Source: Lepidostoma basale
Taxonomy: Eukaryota; Arthropoda; Insecta; Trichoptera; Lepidostomatidae
DNA length: 64,000 nt
Direction of reading: 5' to 3'
Assembly (NCBI GenBank): GCA_022606425.2
Contig: JAHDVF020001510.1
Location: 979,001 to 1,043,000, forward strand
Below, piece by piece: positions 24,101 to 36,100 of the stretch (position 1 is its first letter; every line of letters starts with the position of its first letter). The notes beneath the pieces were generated by a model that worked only from the letters and a program-made list of their open reading frames with translations, did not search any database and was not told where the DNA came from. A program made the position numbers and the translations under genes.

Positions 24101-27100
24101 TTCGGCCAAAACAATGGACTATTTAGTAAATATAAGTATTTTTTTCACAGGTACACCGCGTCCTGACTAAGGTTTTCCATGGTTCCCTCAATTTTTAGGC
24201 AATTGTTGGGATACTTTTTAGTTAGCCCATGGAGCCACAAGACAGACACACTTACAAACAGTAGTTAAAATCGCATACAAAAGCACTATTTTATAAATTT
24301 AGCTTTAACGGCATTGAAAAATTGAAAATCAAGTTATTAAAAAAACCAAAGACACAACTAGTAAAAAAATTGTATTTGTTTTATTTTTATTTCAATAAGA
24401 ATTATTAATAGTCCATTGTTTTGGCCGAAACACTATGATACTTTAACATTATAAACTCTTATATTAAAAAAAAACTTTGTTCTATAGTTCTTTGTGTTGT
24501 ACTCGTAGATGTTTTATTTGTCTTTTTCTTTTTTTATATACTTTGTATATACAACACTATTAAAATTACATATCAGATATGCTTCGGACAACCAGTCCTT
24601 CTTCAGTGATACATATTATAAAGATACATATTTAAAATATTATAAAATTGTTTACAAATATGTTAAATTTTGACAGATCTGTCAAAATCTGTCAAAATGG
24701 AGACATGTCTGATATTGTAACACCTGATGATGTCAACATAGGTTGACGAAACAGCTGTCGCGTTAAATAAAATACAATCGTGATACATAAAACAAACTTT
24801 TTAAAGTTAAATTATAAAACTCTGTTTTTATGTACCAAAATTTTATTTTTATTTTTCGCGACAGCTGCTTCGTCAACCTATCTTGACATCATCAGTTGAC
24901 GAAACAGCCGTCGCTAAAATTAAAAATAAAATTGTGATACATAAAAACAGAGTTTTATAATTTAAAAGTTTATAATGCTAAAGTATCATAGTGTTCCGGC
25001 CAAAACAATAGACTAAATAAATATTGTAATTTATTGTAATGTAAAATTCGATTTTGAATCCCCCTGTATGTGGGGTATCTCGTATGAGTCAGTGGATGAA
25101 GCTGTCCACATGTAGATCACTAATCTACCTGTCTAACCACCTCCAGCGGCATAACCGCGGCATCTCTAACCCCGAATACCATAATTGGAACGGTCCAAAC
25201 AGATCCATCTTAATTATGTCAGCTTCTCCGAGCGCGGCTACCGGATCTGGCTGTGAGTTTCACTTCGCCCCGAGGCTCATAAGCTAATCCGCGAGTCCAA
25301 ATCATAACAGTTTTTTAATTGGTTAGCTCTTTGTACAATAGTTATGTATAATCTGCTCCATTTGATTTATTTCCTTGCTCTAAAAACAATTGGTTTTCGT
25401 CCCAGTATTTTCCGTCTACTGATTTGATCTACTTTAACCCAGTCTTGGTGTAATTATGTCAATTAAAATGATATACAATTACAGCAAGAGCAGACACTGT
25501 CAGAACCAAACATCTCCTAGAAGTAGCAGAAATGAAAACATTGCGACTTATCGTGTGTAGAACCCTTAGAGATAAACTATAGTATATTAACTAGCAATAT
25601 ATTATTACCAAGAATATACATACCTGGGACACAATATTCGATTTGGCCGAGATAACCAAACCACAGAGCTAAAATGAAGAATTGGACTAAGCTGGGCAGC
25701 TTTCGGAAACATGAGTTACATCCTTAAAAACCAAACGGAAAATACCGATCAACCTGAAACGAAAAGTCTATGAAGCCTGCGTTCTGCCAGTTGGTACTTA
25801 TGGTTTTGAAACTGTTACATTGGCCAAACAAAGTGCCGAGAAACTACACGTGACCTAAAGAGCCATGGAAAGAGCCATGTGAGGAATAAGCTTTAGAGAC
25901 AAAGTCAGAAACGATACGATGAGAGAAAAAACAAAGGTCACTGACATCATTAACCTGGTGGCGACTCTAAAATGCCAATGGGCAGGTCACGTAGCCAGAA
26001 GACTGCTGACTTGGAGACCGTGGACGGCGAAAAGAAGTGCAGGGCGACCGCAACTACGATGAAAGGATGATCTGAACAGACACGTCAGAATAACCTGGAT
26101 GCAGTCTGCACAGGACAGAGTGACATGGAAGCGAATGGAGGAGGCCTTTGTCCAGGAGTGGACGGGAATAGGCTGAGGAAGAAGAAGAAGAAGAATATAT
26201 TAACGACCTTTGTGGCAGAGTTGCAAGAGCTTTGATTGTCATACCGAAGGTTCCGGGTACGATTCCCGACCATGGCAGTGTGATTGCCACACTGTCTTTG
26301 GTTTGGTGTAGAATTCTTCTGACAATAAAATGGCGATAGATTAACTACCTATCACATGTCACGAGAATCAATATAATACCTCAAAACAAATTGTATACAG
26401 TAATTGGGTTCAAACGACCGTATATAAAAAAAAAACAGGGCTATGTCGATTTGAGGAAAAGGAATTTACCTTGACGTATGAAATCGATGCACGAGCAATA
26501 ATTTCGTAGTGTTTATTTAAAAAATCTATATTTAACATGATATTCATTATTTTAGTGAGAAGTACGTTCTCGGGTCTTGCGAAACAATTTTTACGATAAT
26601 CCATTTCGTTGATTAGATATTAGTGTTTATTTTTGTGGATGCTGCGTAATATGGAATTTTTTAGATATAAACACTTTAGAAAAGACGTAAGAGGAATAGC
26701 CATTAGAGCTGAACCCGTGTAAGCCAGAAGATCCAAGTCCAAGTCCACATGTTTGTTTTGAATGTACATCTTTTGTTATTTATAAAAATAGATTATATGT
26801 TAATATTTCATTTGGCATTTTTATTTTTTCATTGAAAGTCTTATTTTACACATAATTAATTATTGTATGAGAGCGCTCCGAACGTCAAAATTTACGCCGT
26901 TCCAGAAGGACAGTTATCGAAAATTCGCAGAGTGTTCTAAGGGTTAATTATATAATGGAGTGTTACCCAATTACATCCGCAACCGTGAGTAATGTTATTA
27001 ATCGAAATGTAGTGGAAGAAGTTCAATGTTATAATGACACTAAAATAAAAAAAAAAAATGATTATTTTATAATATTTTATATATTATATTTATATTAAAT

Positions 27101-30100
27101 CATATAACAGCTAATTTAAAAAACGGTGGATACGTGTAACATAAATTAAATAAACACAAAAGTCCGGATCGTCCATGTCAACATGTGCAACATCGGAAAA
27201 ACATTATGTGTTATTACATTATGTGCTAAATTTAAAAAACGGTGGATTCGTGGAACATAAATTAAATAGACAAATGTGCACCATCCAAAAATAACATTTT
27301 GTATTAAATTATTTTTATTTTGTTATTTTATTTTATATCATTGTATTTTATATTATTTGTTTTAGATTTATTTTGAGGATGTTGGAAGATCGAAGTGTGC
27401 GCGGGAGATGCCTATTGGTGGCGATGAGGTTCGCAACCCATCACATCGCGTCTCCCGCGGGGCGAAAAGAGAAGGATGGAGTGCCGCATCAGTAAAAGTG
27501 TGACAGTCCATTCTTTCTGCCTACCCTTTCGGGGAGACGGCGTGATGGTTAGTTAGTTAGTTAGTTATTTAGATTAATTTCACTTGGAGTTATGGCTGCG
27601 ATCGGTTTCGGCAACTCGCTGCCATCTTCTGGTCAATCGAATGTTAACCACTTTTAGCTATTAACTGGTTCAAACTGGTCGAATCCATTAAATTAACTAA
27701 TCAACTAACCATCACGCCGTTTCCCCGGAGGGGTAAGCGGAGACGATAGGCTGAAAAACTGTTCTATCCTGACATTACCTCACACATCGTGACGCTCGTC
27801 GATTGTTCCTACTTAGAACATGGCCGCCTTTCAGTATTTGATTAATTTGATCATGCCATGTCTTTCTTGGCCTTCCCTTTAATTCTCCATTCACACTAGT
27901 TATATGTATTTTTTTGACCATTCTTCCCTCATCCATTCGTTCTATCCGCTTTACATTAATTTCTAACATCTTCATTGGGTATTCTATTATATTATAAATT
28001 GTTTTTCCGCATATTATAAAACTAAGCGGGGTTGAAATAAATATAATATATATTATATAATAAATATTTTTTAAGATAATCAAATGATTTTACTGAAATC
28101 TCTTAATGGTTTTACTGAAATCTCTAAGTTCATTTTAAATAATGAATAAATTAAATAGTCCGCTGTGCTCCTTTCAAATCATTTATTAATAAACGAATAA
28201 AGATTTTGTAAAGAAAATACAATTAAGAATTTTTTATGAACACTGTTTTTTCCATTGTTTTGGCCGAAACACTATGATATTTTAACATTTTATAACTGTT
28301 AATTCAAAAACTTTGTTATATCACAAATTGTATTTATTTTTCTTTACGACAGCTGTTTCATCAACCAATGTTGACATCATCAGGTGTTACAAAAATATAT
28401 ATCAAATGTCAAATTTTCGTAATTTTTCGAATCTTTGTGTATTTGTTCCTAAGTCAATTTGAATAATTTCTTTGATATAATTTTGAAGTTCTTGCTGAAA
28501 TTGAGTTAAGTACCTAAATATTTTAATTAAGAGAATAGTTAGTTACTATTTATAAGAGAAAATATAAAAGATGGAAAATATAATAATAAAATAATAATAA
28601 TAAAACAGTAATTAGATAACAACGAAACATAGTATAGAGTCAAAAACGATTAAACATATTAAATTAAAAACGATAAACAATAACAGGAAGTACATAGATT
28701 ACATTAATTGAAGTTGACAAAAGTTGAAGGTAATATTATTATTTTTTAGCTAGATTGTACAGGGGAAAAGTTTTTAATGTACTATATACTAAAGGGGAAT
28801 AAGAAGGAATTTGGTTATTTGTAACATTTAGTTAACATTTTTTGGCCAATAAAATTTCTAAATTTTCTATTATAATTTCTCTAATTTTTGAGGATTATTT
28901 GCTTTATGTAAAATTTTTGTATTTTTGGTCTCGAAATGATGGTCTAAATTCACGCAATGATTGGCCATTTCTGAAAAGATGTTTCTGTTTTTGTATGAAA
29001 TTTTGTGTTCGTATAACCTCTTCAAAAATGATCGACCCGTCTTTCCAATATACATGGCATCACAGTCCTCACAATTAATCTGATAAAAAGATTCCACTTT
29101 GGTTGAAAATCACTCATCTTAGCACTAGCATTTATACATTTAAGTTATTTTATACACTTGTCCCACGTAAAATATGTGTCAAGATCGAATTGTGTGGCGG
29201 TCTATCCTCTCCGCCTACCTCTTCGTTAGTGAGTCAATTTGTTGCATATTGAGATAATGTTGCATGAAATATTGCATCGCTTGCTTGGGATATGTTAACG
29301 TTTATATTCCATCAGGCTTGCTGCAGGTTAACTTTGTGTGAGGATTATTCAGACGCAAACTCATTAGCTTGATTGCAAACGAATGTAAACCACTCTTAGC
29401 TATGAACTGCCGCAATCCATCACGTATGTCAGCACACGCAATCTGCGTATTATGCATTCATATACATATTTTGTTTCTTAATTATTAACCGTCACTTACA
29501 AAATGATTAAAGTACAGAGCAAAGTTCCAACGAGGACAGTTGCGCCCCCCCGTTAGACCTTTCAATGAGGGCGGTAACGGGTTCAGAAGTAAATGGGGGC
29601 GTTAAGGCAGTCTAGGGGGGCGGCCGTGATAAATGAATTGCAATTATATATATCTTATTTTCTTTACAAAAATACTATTTTTGTAAAGAAAATAAGAAAA
29701 TATAAAAATATATACATATAGGTATTATAGGGACATCGAGGGAGAGTAGCGTAGTTTAAATGTGGTCTGGGTCCCCTTTGGTTGCAAATATGCATATATT
29801 ATTTTTTAACGTAAGTCCCGCATGGACGGGGGATGGGCCTAGGGAGTGCACGAGTGAAGCTGACGAAAGGCGCCGCTGCGCCTATAACAGCTTCGGGTGA
29901 GCGGAGGGAGCCCTCTATAGCGCAGCCATATATTAAATATATATACGAGTATGTAGGTATATAAACAAAATTATGAAAGGATCGCTGCGTTGGTTCGGAC
30001 ATATGGAGTGCATGGGTGAAGAAAGAATGGTTAAGAAGGTACACGTCAACGATGTAAATGGAGTACGGAGTCGAGATAGACCGAGAAAAACATTGCATGA

Positions 30101-33100
30101 CCAAATTAATCATATTTTAAAGGTTGGTCATGTCAGAAGCCGGAAGAATCGACGTGCGTGTATGACCCGCTGTATGAATGTGGAGGAAGCTAGAGAGGTA
30201 TGTCAGGATAGAGTAGTGTGGCGGTCCATTCTCTCTGCCTACCACTGCGGGAAAACGGCGTGATGGTTTGTTTTTAAAACTGTGTAGGTATTATTAAAAC
30301 ACTTTGTTATGAAGTAAGTATCGGAAAAAGATAGTAGAAGCCTCAATTCCACTTTTTTTAAGTTTCAATCCTAGGGATGTGCTTTACGGTAATCGAACCA
30401 TCAGTGCGGCAGTCATAGCTATTGCTACTCAGCCACGAAGGCCGGCGATCCCACGTAGAAAGAAAAAATAACTTTTTATAATAATTAACTAACTAACTAA
30501 CTAACCATAACGCCATCTCCCCGAAAGGGTAGGCAGAAAGAATGGACTGACATACTTTAACCGATGCGGCACTCTATCCTTCTCTTTTCGCCCCGCGGGA
30601 GACGCGGTGTGATGGGTAATACGAATGAAATCGTCAGTTTTCTAGAAGTTTTATTATACGAGTATTTTATAAGTGACATGTTTTGCCCTCCTAAAACAAT
30701 ATCAAATGTCAATCAGACATTTGATAGTGCCTTAGAAGGGCGTAACATGTCATTCCTATAAAATATAATAAAACTTCGAGAAAACTGACGTTTTCATTCG
30801 TATTACTTATTTAATATGGAGTTTTACATCATTGTTTAAGAAACAAAAATTTAACACCTTAGATTACATAAGAAATACTGCAATAACTTTAAAAAAAACG
30901 AAATCGAACGGAAGGATCTTCGAATTTTAAATTCAAAATTTAATGGACCAATTTGAAAAAGCAATTTTACGTATGCAGTATGAACTTATTAAATATGTTG
31001 CAAAGCGTTTTTTGTAGAATAATTACAGGTTTATGAGAGTGGGGAGGAAGATGTAATTTTGGGTTTTTACTAAAACAAGTTTAAGGAAAAAATACGGTTA
31101 AATGCAAAGATCATATCACAGGAAAATTAAAAAATTAATACAAAGGAAGTTTATTGGAATTACATGTATTAGGTCCTTATATATGAAATTGGCGTTATGT
31201 ATGGGAGGAACATAAAGTTGATTTTTTTAAATATAATATATTTATTTAATCAAAGTATGTACCATTGCTATCTATGCACTTTTTCCATCTCATAGGTAGT
31301 TCATCGATCCCTTTACTAAAAAAAACCATTCGGACGGGAATCAATAAAATCTTGAAGTCGGTTTGGACTGCCCCATCGGAGTTGAATTTTTTCCCTTGCA
31401 AGAAGTTATCCAAATTTCGAAAAAAATAGTAATCTGTTGGGGCAAGGTCCGGAGAGTACGGTGGATGTCTTAGACATTCCAATTGAAGCTCTTCTAATTT
31501 GGTAGCCGTCTGTTGTGCAGTGTGTGGTCTAGCGTTATCATGAAGCAGCAGTGGCCTAGAGCGATTAACCAGCCTTGGTTGTTTAGCAGTTAGCTTTTCC
31601 ATCATGGTTTGCAGTTGCTGACAATAGACATCTGCCGTAATCGTCTGGCCAGATTTAAGAAAGCTGTAGTGAACGACACCAGCACTAGTCCACCAAACGC
31701 TCACAAGTAACTTTTTTGGAGTCAATTTTCGCTTGGGGCATGGTTTGGTTGGTTCGGCAGGGTTCAGCCATTGCGATGAGCGCTTCCGATTATCATACAG
31801 GATCCACTTTTCATCACAGGTAATGATTCGATTCAAAATCCCTTCATTATTGTGCCGGTTGAGTAATGCAACGCAGCAGTCAACGCGCGTTTGTTGATTT
31901 GCTTCACTCAATTCGTGAGGTACCCACCTTTCAAGCTTTTTCACCTTCCCAATTTGCTTCAAGTGGATTAAAACAGTTTTATCACTAACACCGCAGCCTG
32001 CAGCTAACTCGGACGTGGTTTGCGATGGATCCGCTTCCCCAATAGCCTTCAATTCTTCATTATCAACTTTGGTCTTTGGCCGTCCACGGGGCTTGTTCTG
32101 CAGATCGAAATTTCCAGAACGAAAACGTTGGAACCAAAAACGCACTGTGTTTTCTTTTGCAGCACCGTCGTCATACACATCATTAATCCTTCGAGCCGTT
32201 TCTGCAGCACTAGTGCCACGGTGGAACTCGTACTCGTAAATAACGCGATATTTCAAGTTTTCCATTTTGTAAACTGAGTGACGCAAAGAAAAAAAACATA
32301 GAGGAAAAACCAAATGAATTGTAATTTTCGAAACACAAATACTTGAGTTAATAGCTGTATAAATTTGAATTTGGAATTCCTAACCATAGAAAATAAATTT
32401 GAGATCAAAGTTGCCAGTACGGCAAAACGCCAATTTCATATGTAAGGACCTAATATTACCTTTCTTAGACATTATCAAAAATTATTTGTAATAAACTAAC
32501 TAAAAAAAAAATCACGCCGTCTCCCCGAAGGGGTAGGCAGAAAGAATGGACTGCCACACTTTTCCTTCCTGACATATTTCTCTCGCTTCCTCAACATTCA
32601 TACATCGCGTCATGCACGCGTGTCGATTTCTCTGACTCCTCACATGGCCGACATTCAATATTTGATTTATTTGATCGTGCCACGTTTTCCCCGGTCTTCC
32701 TCTATTTCTGGTTCCATTTACATCATTGACATATAATTTTTTTAACATTCTTTCTTCATTCATTCTTTTCATATGTCCAAACCATCTTAATGATCCTTTC
32801 ATTATTTTGTTCATGACACCATCATTCGCACCGCATTCACTTCTTATATTTTCATTCGACACTCTATCATACACAGAGTATCCGCACATTCGTCTTAGAG
32901 ATCTCATTTCTACTGCATTTATTCTACTTTCATCCTTCTTTTGCCAGTTCCATGCTTTGCTTCCATAAGGGTAATAATACTTCTAGAAAACAGGCGTTTT
33001 CATTTGTTTTAATTTTGTAATATGGAGTTTTATTTCATTGTTCAAGAAACGATAAATATATATTTTTTAATATTCAATAACCCACAATAACAAACCATAA

Positions 33101-36100
33101 CTCCATTTTTTCCAAAAGAACGAATGGACCGTCACAATGCTCTATCCTCATATCTCTCTCTAACTTCCTTTACTTTTATAGAGCGAGTCTTATGAACGTA
33201 CATAGATTTTTCTGATTTCTGACATGGCCGAACTCTAAAATTTGATCTATTATCTTGCCATTGTGGTGGATGGTTTGCCTAAAAAATGTATTATACCAGG
33301 AACGCATGAGAGATGGTTCGAAATTAGGAATACGAGATACTCTCCAAAGGCAAGAGTATTTGTCTTCTGAACGTACTTTCACTTATATGAAAAACTTCGA
33401 TCTCCGAAGGGTTCATGTTCAGCAGTTTGATTGCTCCCCCCACCGGCATCACCAAAGGCAAGTTGGTTCTGCATGACTAAAAAAGTCTGTGCTGACGAGA
33501 TACAAATGAGATGCTCTTCGATGAATGTGAGGAAAATCTGTGTACCATAGAGTGTCGAATGAAAATGTTATGATCAAAATAATAAAAGGAACATTAAGAT
33601 GATTTGGACACAAGAAAAGAATGCTTGAAGAATGAATAGTAAAAAAGGAATATGTTAACGATTTAAATGGAACTAGAAATAGAAGAAGACCGAAGAAAAC
33701 GTGCCAATATCAATTAAATCAAATATTGAATATCGACCACGTGAGTAGTAAAAATCGACGTAAGTGCATGACATGATGTGTGAATGTTGAGGAACCGAAA
33801 AAAGTTAGTTTTTCTTCTTTTCTTCTTCCTTGTTGTAGACCTGTGTGGTCTGTTCTCCAGAGTGTTACTCCTCCTGTGAGATAGACTCCCAGCTGTCCTT
33901 CCATCATTTAGGAGGTCTTCCACGAGGATGAGTTCCATGAGGCTGATTATGTAGTGTAATATAGGGAAGTCTGGTGGTGTCCATTCTTTAAACATGGCCG
34001 TACCAGTCCCTTTTTCACTGTCTGCTTCATATTATAATATCTTCAACCTCACATATTTCTCTTATTCTGGTGTTACTCACACGATCTCTCAGTGCCTTGA
34101 CTGCTATCGTTTTCAGTGTCATCATCTCGGAAGTCCTTAAAACTTGTTTGGTCCTTACTGTGTCTGCCCTTGACGCCATATGTCGTTATTGGTCTTACGC
34201 ATGCTTTATAGATTCTCACCTTAATGGCCATGTATTTGTTTTTCTATATTGTGTTAGTTAGTGTATTTATCATTTTCGAAACGCTAAATCATTTATATAA
34301 CTCGACTGCTGACTTCTATTTAAGTTAGACATTTAGACAAAGGCATTGATAGAAAGATCGTTCACCCGGGATGCTGCGTGCAAACTTCACTAGAATCTAC
34401 TACAAGCCATCGCCGCCGGCAGTCGATGATCGTCTATTACTACAACAACGAAAGTGAGATAAAAAAACTCAGTAATTAAGATGGACTGCAAGATATCATA
34501 ATACAGTTGTAATATTGTCTGCCATTTATGAATAAACGCAACAATCGCCAACCTTTTTAAAAAAATCGATATTTCTTAATATTTTTTTAAAATAATATTA
34601 AAATTAGTTCTGCTTAATGCTTAATAGATGGCGTTAGTATGTAGATTATATATAGATTAATCTTAGAGATTAACATATATAATCAAAATCTTCATAGATG
34701 GCGCATTGAAACTGACATGTGAAATCTGGTGTAGGACTTTAACATATATACAACTTCCAAAAACTTGTTAGACATGGTCATAAGAAAGGTGAAATGGGAA
34801 ATGTTGTAATTACATAAAGCGTGCGCTTAACCCAACCAATGACAGGTCATAAGTCCTGTAAACACCTTGATCAACCATATTGAGTTTCCAATTTGCATTT
34901 TCGTCTCTATTGAGATACAATTAAACTTTTTAAAACATTATATTTTCACAACATTTTTTACACCTTTCACAATCGTGTTTCGGGACACAAACTTTCCTTC
35001 TTCAGTGTATGAATTTTAACAGTTAAATGAAAGAGATATAAAAATATATAAAAACTGGTCTAAGTTAAAAGCATAAAAAATGGAGATTAAATCTCCAGGC
35101 GTTGTCTAGCAATGTATGATAGTTGCGTAGCCTTTTAAATTGCATTAATAAAGGTTTTCTGTTTAATGTTTATATATATTCTTAATAGATGGTGCTAGTG
35201 TAGATTGACCTAAAAATGTGAAGTGTGTCTCAACATAGTAGCATATATACATCTTTCAAAAAATTGTCAGACGTGGTGGTCGTAAGAAGGGCGGAATGGG
35301 GAATGTTGTTAACATAAAGCGATCGCTTAACTCAAATAACGACAGGTCATAAGTCCTGTAAACGCCTCGACCACCATATTCTGTTTCCAAAAACAATTTA
35401 CATCTTTGTCTCTATTGAGATACAATTAATCCTTAAAAATGAAAGAGAGTCGATTATTTTATACATAATGACGAGTGAAAAAGTGGAGGGATTTAGTGAG
35501 AATTATGAGACAGGGGAAACAAAGCAATTATGGGACTAGAAGTTATGTTATGTTGGTTGTTTATAATATCTTTGTTGTTTTAAATGGTCTTTTATTTCCA
35601 AAATTTCTGGATTTTTTAAAGTTAAATTTATATTACTTTAGGGTAAAATAACAACGCCATTATTAATATTCACGTAAAAATTTGTATTTACGCCACTTTA
35701 TTATTTTCAACAACCAACTGGCTTCGCTCCCGCCGGAGTTTCGTCAGGGTTACAAAATACTAAATATTAAATCAGATAACAACACAATATAGAAAAAAGA
35801 AATATAAAATGAAGGGGGAAAATAGGGATAAGAGAAAAATACCACGAGGTCAATTAGAATGATAGAACGGAGAGTCATGAGCATTAGGGAAATAACAATG
35901 GACATAATTTTCTCGATTACTCAACATTCATACACCGTATCATGCACACAAGTCGATTTCTCCGACTCCTCACGTGACCGACATTCAATATTTGAATTAT
36001 TTATGTGCCACATTTTCCTTGTTCTAAATCTTTTTTTAGTTCCATTTACATCGTTAACGTATAGTTTTTTTTTTACCATTCTCTCTTCTTTCATTTTTTC

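Larger units (their letters stand above)
31169..32453 (-). mobile_element. Intact mariner transposon 1 (cecropia-like), 1285 bp
   Basis: 28-bp terminal inverted repeats (31169-31196 and 32426-32453, outer end TTAGGTCCTTA) differ at one position. TA dinucleotides at 31167-31168 and 32454-32455 are the target duplication. The transposase frame inside is unbroken. Length and layout fit a full-length mariner. Confidence 0.93.
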
